A stretch of DNA of 64,000 bases from Desulfobacteraceae bacterium (GTDB lineage: Bacteria > Desulfobacterota > Desulfobacteria > Desulfobacterales > SURF-7). Each line of letters starts with the position of its first letter. Position 1 is the stretch's first letter. The translations under genes and the position numbers were made by a program. The stretch lies in contig QZKS01000050.1 of NCBI GenBank assembly GCA_003599865.1, positions 112,705-176,704 of the forward strand. The letters are read 5' to 3'. The notes under the pieces were generated by a model, which worked only from the letters and a program-made list of their open reading frames with translations, did not search any database and had not been told where the DNA came from. Of this stretch, positions 54,224 through 62,875 are shown piece after piece.

Positions 54224-55834
54224 TTGAATCCCGCTGCGAAATTGACCGGTCAGTTTAGAATCGGTTTGATGTTCAAAAACATCACCGGTTGTTGTGGTTC
54301 CCCTGATCCGTCCGTCAAACAGAAACCAGGACAGCAGATGCTTTCCCTTTTCTTCCCGGTCTTCCACATCCGACAGGTTCTCTCCCTGAAAGAGCCGGGG
54401 CTCGGGAAGGCCTTCTCCTTTCCGGATCAGGTGTTTCATGAAGTTCAGGATTCGTCCCAGCCGAAGAATCGTGACCGACTCCTTTCGGCTGGTCGTATGA
54501 GAAATCGGAAAGGCGGTTGACCGCATCAGCGACACTTGCCCGGGCAGCAGTTTTAAGACGGAACATTTTTCAAAATCCGGACTCCCCGGGGCAGGATAAA
54601 AGATCGACACACCGGCAATGGTGTCATATCCGGCAAGATATAAAAGGTCCTTTACCGAATCGGCGGCTTTTTGATCCGGAGCACCGGCGATGACATAGCA
54701 GACCGTTTCCATTTGCAGCATCCCGGCGATCTGAAAAACCTTCTCCAGTTGTTTCCGGACATCCGGCCGGGAGAACCGAAGGAGCTGATCCGGAGAAGTG
54801 GAACCGATGGAAAGGTTGATGGTCTTAAACCCGGACGCTTTCATCTGTTCCATGACTTCCTGATCCAGCGAGGGCGGAAAGAGACCATTCATGGCACGCA
54901 GTTCCATATTCAGATGTCCGAATCGATTTTCAATCCCCCGGAGAAGGCTCAGAAACCATTTTTTATCCAGAGAAAGATTTTCATCTTCAAAATCAACAAA
55001 CCGGACCGGCTCCAAAACCGTTGCCGATTCGATCTCCTGCAAAACAGATGCAACCGATCGCCTTCGATACGGCAGGCCGGATTGGCCTACAGAGCAATAA
55101 GAACATTTCATGGGGCATCCCCGGCTTGCCACAACCGAAATGCTCCCAGCCTTGTTCCGCTGGTAGTATTTTTTTTTCACCAGACCGGTTTCCGGAAGCG
55201 GATAATGATCCGGATGGGACATCACGGCCGGTGGATGAATGACAAGGGAACCGCTTTCTTTCCGATATACGATCCCCGGAATATGTTGAAACGGAAGGTC
55301 TTCACGTATGGCTTTTGCCAGAAGAGGCATGGAAACTTCCCCTTCTCCGCGGAGCAGAAAATCCACGGCCTTGCTTTGCATCACGGTTTCCGGCATGGTG
55401 GTGGCATGATGTCCTCCGATAACAATTTTACAGTCCGGATGCCGCTCTTTCACAATCTCAGCGGTTTTGACGGCTTCATTGTGATATGCGGAAAACAGGG
55501 ATGAGATCCCGACCAGGAAAGCCCGGGATTGTTTTGCCATCATACCGATGTGTTCATAACTGTACCCAAAATGCTGAAAAAAATGAAACAGGGCAAACGG
55601 CGAGAGATCCGGCTTTCCATAAAACGGCCTGAGGTAGTCCATTTCCTGCGGATAATCCAGCATTCGTGATTTTTTGGTCGCAAGGCTGTCAAACAGCTCA
55701 ACAGTGAAGCCATTTTGAATCAGCACGGCGGCTATGGAGGCGAGTCCGTAGGGGATGGTCCTTTTTCTGGTCAGATAGAAATCACGGACCGGAGGTTGAA
55801 TCAAAAAAATGTCTGCCATATTTTCCGGGCTCAT
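54098..55834 (-). CDS. B12-binding radical SAM protein
   Basis: A 578-residue enzyme. A cobalamin-binding domain occupies about 1-150 (FLIQPPVRDFY, VIGGHHATTMPE). The radical SAM domain follows from about 190 with C-x3-C-x2-C in SRGCPMKCSYCSVG. The arrangement is like BchE-type methyltransferases and cyclases. The last 42 residues lie antisense to pgsA and may be an extension of the normal protein end. It is 12 bp downstream of a small gene on the same strand. The substrate is unknown. Confidence 0.85.
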   Translation of the reverse strand: MSPENMADIFLIQPPVRDFYLTRKRTIPYGLASIAAVLIQNGFTVELFDSLATKKSRMLDYPQEMDYLRPFYGKPDLSPFALFHFFQHFGYSYEHIGMMAKQSRAFLVGISSLFSAYHNEAVKTAEIVKERHPDCKIVIGGHHATTMPETVMQSKAVDFLLRGEGEVSMPLLAKAIREDLPFQHIPGIVYRKESGSLVIHPPAVMSHPDHYPLPETGLVKKKYYQRNKAGSISVVASRGCPMKCSYCSVGQSGLPYRRRSVASVLQEIESATVLEPVRFVDFEDENLSLDKKWFLSLLRGIENRFGHLNMELRAMNGLFPPSLDQEVMEQMKASGFKTINLSIGSTSPDQLLRFSRPDVRKQLEKVFQIAGMLQMETVCYVIAGAPDQKAADSVKDLLYLAGYDTIAGVSIFYPAPGSPDFEKCSVLKLLPGQVSLMRSTAFPISHTTSRKESVTILRLGRILNFMKHLIRKGEGLPEPRLFQGENLSDVEDREEKGKHLLSWFLFDGRIRGTTTTGDVFEHQTDSKLTGQFRSGIQLLLDIQTHIDIVQPGNNGNGCRDTEQQVEESRRDSRRNNLI

Positions 55835-55845
55835 TCAAACCGGTT

Positions 55846-56130
55846 TTACCGATTGCGTATAAATCGCATCAATACTTTATATTCCCCGCTTGCAATATCC
55901 TGCGGAAGGTTAGTGCCGTCCGGAATCAGAAACGTCATAATACGGCTCCCGCCAGGGTCAAGACCGCTGCTCCGAAATCGACGATTCTGTTCTCCTTCTT
56001 TGGGCATGCCATACGGTTTCCTGGGTTGACGCATGGTAAGAAATTTTGCTTCCACAATGACTTCTTTATGAAGGTTTTGCTTTTTCTGAGGCGGCCCCAC
56101 ACCTTCCACGGCACCGATCACGATCTCCAT
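55846..56130 (-). CDS. Small conserved-looking protein of unknown function
   Basis: A 94-residue soluble protein without cysteines or membrane segments. It is acidic-basic mixed, with a GEGEQNRRFRSSGLDPGGSR-like Gly/Arg loop region in the middle and LIPDGTNLPQDI near the C-terminus. A very strong ribosome site (AAAGGAGG) precedes ATG 56130, and only 11 bp separate it from the B12-radical SAM gene. It lies between two radical SAM genes, so it could be a partner, substrate or peptide precursor; no evidence selects among these. Confidence 0.55.
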   Translation of the reverse strand: MEIVIGAVEGVGPPQKKQNLHKEVIVEAKFLTMRQPRKPYGMPKEGEQNRRFRSSGLDPGGSRIMTFLIPDGTNLPQDIASGEYKVLMRFIRNR

Positions 56131-56231
56131 TTTCCGTCCTCCTTTTCCCTTTTAAATTCGAAATAATAAATCTTGGTATTTTATACAGTTATCGGCAAAA
56201 ATGATCCGGTTCTTTAATCCATTCTCTTTTT

Positions 56232-57575
56232 TCATTTTCCATGGACATCGAACGCCTGCTCAAACCGTTCTTTCGGGGGATTGAAATATCCAAATCGAAT
56301 CTTCGGAAACCGTTCACGGATGCCGGTCAGAAGATTTTTCATGCCAAGGGGTTCTCCCAGCGAAACCGCCTGCGACATGGTCGTCCAGTAACGAAACGGA
56401 TCAAAATTCAGATTCCGCCATTGGATCAGATCCACGGGATGCCGTTTGAGGAAATCATGAAATGCATCAGTTTCCTCCGGACTGTCCGTGACCCCGGGGC
56501 AGTTGAGATAATTGATGGTCACCCGTTTCTGTTTCCGGAGAGCCGTATCGATGCCGGCCTCAACATCCTCAAAACGATAATTGACCGGCCGGTAATACGC
56601 TGTATACAAATCCTTCCGGGCACTGTTCATGCTGATCCGGATACTGTCCAGCCCCTGATCAAAAAGCCCGGACAGCACATCCGGCAGGCTTCCGTTGGTA
56701 TTCATATTGATGGTTCCATTGCCAGTTTTGGAACGAATCTGCGCAATGGCCGGTCCAATGACATGGGCGGCCATGAGCGGATCACCTTCACACCCCTGCC
56801 CGAAACTGACAATACCCTGTTTCACCTGATTCAGATGAGCAAGGGCAACGCCTGAAATCTCCTCCGGAGAAGGCGTGAACGAAATTCGATTTTGCGGACT
56901 TTTGATGGGAAGATCTTTCTGCAGGGAGATGCAGCCAATGCATCTGGCGTTGCATGTCCGGGATGTGGGAAGCGGCGCTTCACACCTGCCGATAAAAAAA
57001 TTTTTGGCTGCCGGACATCCATATTCAAGAGCACACTTTTCCAGATGCGCCCGCAGGCGGTTATCGGGAAGAGACTTCCTCATCCGCTGAATCCCGGCAT
57101 GCACATCCTCCATCTTCATCAACCGCAGATCCTGCCGTGGCTCTTCATCCACCTTGATCACGGCCGAACAAAAGCCATCCTGATGCCATCCGACAGCTCC
57201 ATAAGAAAAAAGCGGCAAATAGTCCGCAAAATCCTCTTCCTCATAGGCACAGGTTGCCGTATTGACGTAGGCGGGAGAGTTGAAAACCGCCACCGGGAAC
57301 AGCGGTTCTCCCGGCTGATATGGATTTTCCGCAAGGGTCTCAAACTGATCCGTCATGAGATTGAAAACAATGGGGATCCTGTCCGGCAGAAACATCAATT
57401 CCGACCCGTGGGGCATGGGAAGGGTTTCCGAAGCGGTAAGAACTTCCAGATAGTTGCCGGACATCCCTACGGCGGCATATCCTTCGAGATCAAAAATATC
57501 CCCGTTTGCATCCGCCACTACTGCCGTCATCGTATTGTCCATGCTTCCCGGCGTTTTCATTGTTGAATACATCAT
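56232..57575 (-). CDS. Radical SAM protein with long N-terminal domain
   Basis: A 447-residue enzyme. The first 190 residues form a domain I do not recognise, ending in a cysteine-bearing stretch (EKCALEYGCPAAKNFFIGRC). The radical SAM motif C-x3-C-x2-C is TCNARCIGC at about residues 207-215. The core reads GIVSFGQGCEGDPL, NMNTNGSLP and IRISMNSA, as expected for the TIM barrel. It overlaps the PIN-PhoH gene by 4 bp and precedes the small 94-residue gene. The product and substrate are unknown. Confidence 0.8.
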   Translation of the reverse strand: MMYSTMKTPGSMDNTMTAVVADANGDIFDLEGYAAVGMSGNYLEVLTASETLPMPHGSELMFLPDRIPIVFNLMTDQFETLAENPYQPGEPLFPVAVFNSPAYVNTATCAYEEEDFADYLPLFSYGAVGWHQDGFCSAVIKVDEEPRQDLRLMKMEDVHAGIQRMRKSLPDNRLRAHLEKCALEYGCPAAKNFFIGRCEAPLPTSRTCNARCIGCISLQKDLPIKSPQNRISFTPSPEEISGVALAHLNQVKQGIVSFGQGCEGDPLMAAHVIGPAIAQIRSKTGNGTINMNTNGSLPDVLSGLFDQGLDSIRISMNSARKDLYTAYYRPVNYRFEDVEAGIDTALRKQKRVTINYLNCPGVTDSPEETDAFHDFLKRHPVDLIQWRNLNFDPFRYWTTMSQAVSLGEPLGMKNLLTGIRERFPKIRFGYFNPPKERFEQAFDVHGK

Positions 57576-58906
57576 AGCAGTGCAACACCTATCTTGGCCA
57601 GTTCCGACCGAACCGAGGTATGGAATTTGACATGACCGACGATCTCCTGATTGGCCATCCGTCCCGCCGCGTATGCCAGCCCGTTTGAAACCCGGTCCAG
57701 ACGACGTTTCCGGTCAATCTGATCCAGATCGCCGGTAAAAACCAGTTTGGTACCGACCCCGGCGCGGGTGATAATGGTCTTGACCTGATGCGGCGTCAGA
57801 TTCTGTGCCTCATCAATAATCAGAATGCTTTTCATGAATGTTGTACCCCGGATATAATCCAAAGGTTCTATATCAATCTTTTTGTCGGCAATGAACTTGT
57901 CGATCATTTCCCGATTCTGGGGGTCGATCTCTTTCAGGACAGACAGATTCTGCCAGATCGGGCGCAGCCATGGATCCATTTTTTCACGGATATCTCCCGG
58001 CAGATAGCCCATGTTATCCTTGTCCTCCAGATGCACCATGGGCCTGGTGATCAGGATCTGCCGGAAATCTTTTTTTCTCTCCAGAGCGCCGGCCAGTGCA
58101 ATCAGGGTTTTTCCGGTACCGGCCCCGCCCTCCAGAAACACCAGCAGGATATCATTCCGGGACAGGAGATACAGGGCAACATGCTGCGGCCAGTTGGGGT
58201 TCACGTCCGGATCGGTCTGATCCACACCCGAATAAGGCCGGATACCGAAGGCCTGCATATTTTTCGGGATGATCCGGAAATAATCCCGTCGGCGGATCGC
58301 CGCGAACTGTTCGCCCCACTCGGCTTTTTCCTCAGGACGCTTGAAATCTCCCTTCCAGTCGCTGACACAGACGACACCGCCGTTGATGGGAATCTCCCCG
58401 TGAATATCCGGCTGATAACCGAACGTAAAACTTTTTGTATCAATCTCATCAAAGGAAACCTCAACCCGCGGCATTTCACGACCATGATCCGGCTCCACCT
58501 GATCCCGATAATAATCTTCCGCGACAAAACCAAGCTCCCTTGCCTTGATGCGCATCATGGTGTCCTTGGACAAAAGCTCAACGACCTCGTACTGATCCCG
58601 CAAGGCATTGGCGGCGGCGATGATCCGGTGATCATTGACCCCCTTGTCCAGAAACTCAATCCCCTTCCAGCTTACGTTGCGGACAATCTGGATATGCGGG
58701 TGATCGGCACTTCTCATTTCCTCGATGGTGCGTGTGGCCTGCCGGACGTCAAAACCGATATCCGGCCGCATTTTCAGACCGTCCAGCTCTTCCAGAACCG
58801 TCCAGGGAATGCAGGCAACAACCTCATTTTGTATCAGGTATTGAAGGCAGACCGGATCATGAACCAGAACACTGGTATCGATCACTTTCACTTTGTCATT
58901 TCTCAT
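57572..58906 (-). CDS. PIN-PhoH family ATPase/ribonuclease (YlaK-like)
   Basis: A 444-residue cytoplasmic protein. The N-terminal PIN domain (about 1-135) has VIDTSVLVHDP and further acidic residues expected for metal-dependent RNA cleavage (LEELDGLKMRPDIG, NDHRIIAAA). The C-terminal PhoH ATPase (about 240-444) has the Walker A LEGGAGTGKTLIAL and Walker B ILIIDEAQNLTPHQ. PIN-PhoH fusions are thought to unwind and cleave RNA. The start is ATG 58906, with AAAGGAG upstream. It is first in a minus-strand run with two radical SAM genes. Confidence 0.92.
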   Translation of the reverse strand: MRNDKVKVIDTSVLVHDPVCLQYLIQNEVVACIPWTVLEELDGLKMRPDIGFDVRQATRTIEEMRSADHPHIQIVRNVSWKGIEFLDKGVNDHRIIAAANALRDQYEVVELLSKDTMMRIKARELGFVAEDYYRDQVEPDHGREMPRVEVSFDEIDTKSFTFGYQPDIHGEIPINGGVVCVSDWKGDFKRPEEKAEWGEQFAAIRRRDYFRIIPKNMQAFGIRPYSGVDQTDPDVNPNWPQHVALYLLSRNDILLVFLEGGAGTGKTLIALAGALERKKDFRQILITRPMVHLEDKDNMGYLPGDIREKMDPWLRPIWQNLSVLKEIDPQNREMIDKFIADKKIDIEPLDYIRGTTFMKSILIIDEAQNLTPHQVKTIITRAGVGTKLVFTGDLDQIDRKRRLDRVSNGLAYAAGRMANQEIVGHVKFHTSVRSELAKIGVALL

Positions 58907-59105
58907 TGCACTCTCCTTTTACCGGTTTTCTTACAATGCCGGATAAATCCTACTGTATGAACGGCCAATAGACAAGGAAATTTCCGGTTCCGGGAAACCG
59001 AAAAAAACTTTATATCCATCCCGGAGTTTGACAAATAAAAGCGGTTCCTGATATGGGTGTAATTCATATAAAAAAACCATCGATATCCATCGGAAAAGAG
59101 GCCTT

Positions 59106-59690
59106 ATGAATTTCAATGACCACTTTAAAACAGCATGGCACCTGACCATCAATACCATCGTCCCGCTGATCATCCTGACCCTGGTGATGTTCGGAATCTG
59201 CATCTTAACCCTGGGACTCCTTGCCCCACCCATGATGGCCGGATATACGTATGCCCTGCTCCGGCTGATCCGTGAGCGCCGGGAACCGCAAATCAATGAC
59301 CTGTTCTCACAGATGAAGCTCTTTCTGCCATTGCTCGGGTTTACGACGGCTGCCTTCATCCTGACCGGGATCGGATTTTTAATCCTGTTTATCCCCGGAC
59401 TCGTCATGACACTGGCGCTGGCTTTCTGCTGCATTTACATGGTGCCTCTCATGGTCGATCAAGACATGAAGCTGGTTGATGCATTAAAAGAAAGCTATTC
59501 CATGGCCGTCAACGGCGAAGTCATGGATCATCTGGTTCTGGTCATCCTGTATTTCGGCATCATCGCCATCGGGAGTTCGATTTTTGTCGGGCTGATCTTT
59601 GCATTGCCGTTCGCGACATTGCTTCTTCTTCTGGTTTATGAGGAAAAAAATCGCCCTTCCCACCCTATAACAGGATCGGATTCGCCATGA
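59106..59690 (+). CDS. Integral membrane protein of unknown function
   Basis: A 194-residue protein with about four to five hydrophobic segments and a cytoplasmic loop RLIRERREPQINDL. It resembles small DUF975/DUF2189-like bacterial membrane proteins, but I cannot fix a family. Its stop overlaps the start of the PilZ gene by 4 bp, so the two products are probably made together and may act together at the membrane. Confidence 0.6.
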   Translation: MNFNDHFKTAWHLTINTIVPLIILTLVMFGICILTLGLLAPPMMAGYTYALLRLIRERREPQINDLFSQMKLFLPLLGFTTAAFILTGIGFLILFIPGLVMTLALAFCCIYMVPLMVDQDMKLVDALKESYSMAVNGEVMDHLVLVILYFGIIAIGSSIFVGLIFALPFATLLLLLVYEEKNRPSHPITGSDSP

Positions 59691-60364
59691 GCATATATCT
59701 TTCCCGGTTTCATCTTAAAAATGCCCCTTTTCCTGAAATTGCGGGAGAAATCCCGGAAAACGATTTGATGCCCGAGCCGGAAACCAGTGCCTACATCCAC
59801 ACCCGTCTTGTGGATGCCGGCATGGAAACCCCTCTGTTTACCGAAGGTTCTCTGCGGATGATTTATACCTATACCAAGGGAGATCGCAAGCTGATCCATA
59901 CGATCTGCGATTATGCGCTGCACCGCGCCTTTCATACCAATCAGACCTCCGTTCCGGAAGAGCTGCTTTCCGAATGCCTGGCGCTGATTCTGGAATCCAA
60001 GCCGCCGGATACCTATGAAGGGGACAAACGAAGGCATAAGCGGATCAGCACCAATTTCCCGGGCACGTTTCATATCCCGGAAACCAAAACCCGCGGCATG
60101 CTGACCGTCACCAATATATCGCGTGCCGGAATTCAGATCAAACTGGCCCGGCAAAGACTGGTCAAGGTGAATGACCGGGCAAACATTCTGTTCAAACTGG
60201 ATGATTTGAATCAATCCGACATCCGAACGGCAGTAGGGATTCGACATACCTTCGGATTTTACGCCGGATGTATTTTCCGGCACACCGACAACCATGCCTT
60301 CAACCAATATCTGGACAATCTGCTTCAGCAGGCGGAACAAAAATGGCGCAACATACAGATCTGA
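59687..60364 (+). CDS. PilZ-domain protein with ExeA-like lid remnant
   Basis: A 225-residue cytoplasmic protein. The N-terminal YLSRFHLKNAPFPE and residues about 33-82 (AYIHTRLVDAGMETPLFT then MIYTYTKGDRKLIHTICDYAL) closely resemble the start and the AAA+ lid of ExeA/GspA/MshM ATPases. The P-loop part that should lie between them is missing. Residues about 113-215 form a PilZ domain with RRHKR and NISRAG, the c-di-GMP-binding motifs. It is coupled by ATGA to a membrane protein gene. It may link c-di-GMP to an envelope process. Confidence 0.75.
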   Translation: MSIYLSRFHLKNAPFPEIAGEIPENDLMPEPETSAYIHTRLVDAGMETPLFTEGSLRMIYTYTKGDRKLIHTICDYALHRAFHTNQTSVPEELLSECLALILESKPPDTYEGDKRRHKRISTNFPGTFHIPETKTRGMLTVTNISRAGIQIKLARQRLVKVNDRANILFKLDDLNQSDIRTAVGIRHTFGFYAGCIFRHTDNHAFNQYLDNLLQQAEQKWRNIQI

Positions 60365-60377
60365 TCCGACAGCCCGG

Positions 60378-61901
60378 TTACTTCCGCAGCCGGATCATCA
60401 CCTCAAACCCCCGGGGTTGAAGATTTTTTGCTGCGACCGTACCTTCGCACGTTTCAACACAGGTTTTGACGATTGCCAGCCCCAGACCGACTCCTCCGGA
60501 ATCCCTGTCCCGGGAAGGTTCCGGGCGAAAGAACGGCTCAAACAATTGATCCAGATAGTTCTCCGGCACCCCGGGGCCGTTGTCCCTGATCCGGACAATG
60601 ACCTGATCTTTCCCGGTTTCCGCCATGATCGTAATCGGCCCGGCGGATCCCGCATATTTGACGGCATTGCGCACAATATTGGAAATCGCCCGGGTCAGCA
60701 GTTCCGGGTCCGCCGACACCCGTATGGAGGGGTCCACCTGAACGACAATCTCATCTTCCGGTTTGGTTTCCCGCTGAACCGCCCTCTCCACAACCGGAAG
60801 AAGATCGGTCGCCTGCAATATCGCTTTGGATTTTTTCATTTCCGCCCTGGAAAAAGAAAGAAGCTCATTCACCAGACGGGACATGTGGTCGACATCTTCC
60901 ATGACATCCGCCACCCGTTTCCGGTTTTCTTCATCCGCGTGCTGCTCCAGGATACCCAGCCCGAACTGGATCCGGGAAATCGGTGAACCAAGCTCATGGG
61001 CCACGTCCCCCAGAAACCGCTTCCGGCCGTTCACAAAGCTAGACAGCCGCGATGTCATATGGTTAATGGCATTTCCCAGACGTCCGATCTCATCATTCCG
61101 TTTTTCCCGGATGGTAACGTCAAAACGTCCGTTGGCAATCTCTTCCGCCGCACGGGTCATCCTGGTCAACGGCCGGGTGATGTTTCGTACCAGAGGAATC
61201 CAGATCAGAACGGAAAGGATGATCACTACGGCGGCCACGGCAATCCATGGCAAGGGATCAAAAAAGAATCCGTTGCCGGTGATGGAATCCGAAACCGCCA
61301 CCAGCATCCCGGTGATCGGAGGGACCGACGGCCCGGCAAACAGAAAAATCGGGGTGCCGGCCCAGTGCCTTGTCGGATTGTTCGTGGTCATCGCCAGACG
61401 GACATTCCTGCCCATTCTTTCTTCCTGCATCATGGGATGATATTGAAACCGTTCCTGAACCGGAAAGCACTCTTCATAGGCAGGTTGCATCATTTTGTGC
61501 CTCATCGGCATGGACCCGAAACGATTTCCCTGATTCCGACCGCGCCCAAATGCCCGGGACTGAAGCGCCCGGGTTACCTGCTTCATCAATACTTCCGGAA
61601 TTTCCATTTCCCGGGAAAGAAACCGGGAACCGTCATCCATGAAGAGTACAAAGTCGACCTGATAAATCTCTCCATGCCGGGTCAGCACCGCCGGCCATTT
61701 GCCGACCGGAGTTTGCGCAAGATCATGAGACATCAGTCTTCCGGCCGCCCGGATCCGGTCTGAAACCTGCTTTCCGAAAATCGAATACAGGTCCACCTGC
61801 GGCTGAAAGAGAAAAAAAACAAACAATACCGTTCCCACCAGAAACAGATTCAGAAAAAACCATAAGAGAATCTTGGCAAATAAGGAAGAAAACGGCTTCA
61901 T
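60378..61901 (-). CDS. CpxA-like sensor histidine kinase with Met/His-rich sensor
   Basis: An inner-membrane kinase of 507 residues. TM1 is about 9-31 and TM2 about 217-236, enclosing a 185-residue periplasmic sensor with a Met/His-rich stretch around 131-163 (MPMRHKMM, HPMM). A HAMP domain follows (ITRPLTRMTRAAEEIANG), then the H-box GDVAHELGSPISRIQ with His302, and an HATPase domain (DNGPGVP, GLGLAIV). It overlaps the response regulator gene by 4 bp. The stretch suggests copper or another soft metal as signal; envelope stress is the alternative. Confidence 0.92.
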   Translation of the reverse strand: MKPFSSLFAKILLWFFLNLFLVGTVLFVFFLFQPQVDLYSIFGKQVSDRIRAAGRLMSHDLAQTPVGKWPAVLTRHGEIYQVDFVLFMDDGSRFLSREMEIPEVLMKQVTRALQSRAFGRGRNQGNRFGSMPMRHKMMQPAYEECFPVQERFQYHPMMQEERMGRNVRLAMTTNNPTRHWAGTPIFLFAGPSVPPITGMLVAVSDSITGNGFFFDPLPWIAVAAVVIILSVLIWIPLVRNITRPLTRMTRAAEEIANGRFDVTIREKRNDEIGRLGNAINHMTSRLSSFVNGRKRFLGDVAHELGSPISRIQFGLGILEQHADEENRKRVADVMEDVDHMSRLVNELLSFSRAEMKKSKAILQATDLLPVVERAVQRETKPEDEIVVQVDPSIRVSADPELLTRAISNIVRNAVKYAGSAGPITIMAETGKDQVIVRIRDNGPGVPENYLDQLFEPFFRPEPSRDRDSGGVGLGLAIVKTCVETCEGTVAAKNLQPRGFEVMIRLRK

Positions 61902-62635
61902 GGCATCCTTTTTTCCGGGATACGGAACATGTACCCTGCGGATCGTATGGTTTTGATAAATGTCGGATCACGGGGATCATCATTCAGCTTACGGCGAAGC
62001 GAAGAGATATGCACATCGATGGAACGATCGAACACATCATAACTTCTCCCGGCAACTGCATCCAGAAGCTGATCCCGCGTAAGCACCCTTCCGGCAGCCT
62101 TTGCCAGGCTCACCAGGAGATCATACTCAAGCGGCGTCAGGTTCACCAATTCACTATCCAGATGAACGGCCCTGCTTTCGGGGTTGATCGTCAGGTTTCC
62201 AGCAATAATGGTGTCATCATGATTCTCCGCAACCGAAGTCTTTCCAGGCCGGTAATATCTGCGCGTGACCGCCCGCAGACGGGCCAGCAGCTCCCGGGTT
62301 GAAAAGGTTTTGGGCAGATAATCATCCGCACCGACCTCCAGGCCCACAATCCTGTCTGTCTCATCACCTCTTGCGGTCAGCATCAAGACCGGCATATCCG
62401 ATTCTTTCCGGAGAGATTTCAACACTTCAAACCCGTCCATGCCCGGCATCATCACATCGAGAATCATCACATGATATTCCCCGGTCAGGGCCTTTGCCAG
62501 CCCTTCATTTCCCGTGTGGACCGCATCAACCGCATATCCCATGGGCAGCAGGTATTCCTGAACCAGTCGGCACAGTTTCCGGTCATCATCGACCAAAAGG
62601 ACTTTCATGTGGGCTGAATCATCGTTTTCGATCAT
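61898..62635 (-). CDS. CpxR-like OmpR-family response regulator
   Basis: A 245-residue two-domain regulator. The receiver domain has LLVDDDRKL, phospho-acceptor Asp60 in ILDVMMPG, LTARG and GADDYLPKTF. The conserved K-P is K-T here. The C-terminal winged helix (about 145-238) has LTPLEYDLLVSLA and RSYDVFDRSIDVHISSLRRKL as in OmpR/CpxR. ATG 62635 is used; an internal ATG at 62608 (MKVLLVDDD) is a plausible true start. It is co-translated with the kinase and divergent from a Spy/ZraP-like gene with half-sites between. Confidence 0.93.
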   Translation of the reverse strand: MIENDDSAHMKVLLVDDDRKLCRLVQEYLLPMGYAVDAVHTGNEGLAKALTGEYHVMILDVMMPGMDGFEVLKSLRKESDMPVLMLTARGDETDRIVGLEVGADDYLPKTFSTRELLARLRAVTRRYYRPGKTSVAENHDDTIIAGNLTINPESRAVHLDSELVNLTPLEYDLLVSLAKAAGRVLTRDQLLDAVAGRSYDVFDRSIDVHISSLRRKLNDDPRDPTFIKTIRSAGYMFRIPEKRMP

Positions 62636-62726
62636 GGCATGCTATCCAAAATAAATCGGGAAATTACCAACCGCTATAATTTTTTGATAAAAAGATAAAC
62701 CATTTCACCTTATCAGGGCAATCCTC

Positions 62727-62742
62727 TTTACACAATCTTTAC
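62727..62742. promoter_or_regulatory. CpxR-like site, proximal to the regulator gene
   Basis: TTTAC and TTTAC, 11 bases start to start (one helical turn), which on the opposite strand is the GTAAA-N6-GTAAA pattern of CpxR boxes. It lies between the divergent response regulator and Spy/ZraP-like genes. Assignment is by pattern and position. Confidence 0.45.
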
Positions 62743-62770
62743 AATTTTCCCTGACATTCAACATCAATTC

Positions 62771-62788
62771 TTTACATGCAGTGCTTAC
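62771..62788. promoter_or_regulatory. Second CpxR-like half-site pair
   Basis: TTTAC and CTTAC, 13 bases start to start, in the same intergenic region and orientation as the pair at 62727. The match and spacing are weaker. Confidence 0.35.
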
Positions 62789-62875
62789 AATCCAATTCAA
62801 GCAAGCAGGATATGTCAACCAACGGTCGCTGTCCGGAAAACCGGCAGTCACCAAAACCAAAACAGGAGGTATCAT

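Noticed and set aside
54671..55504. 277-codon plus-strand frame
   Set aside because: Antisense to the B12-radical SAM gene and without any protein-like motif.
57788..58960. 390-codon plus-strand frame
   Set aside because: It lies antisense to the PIN-PhoH gene, has no recognisable domain, and its length is explained by codon bias of the real gene on the other strand.
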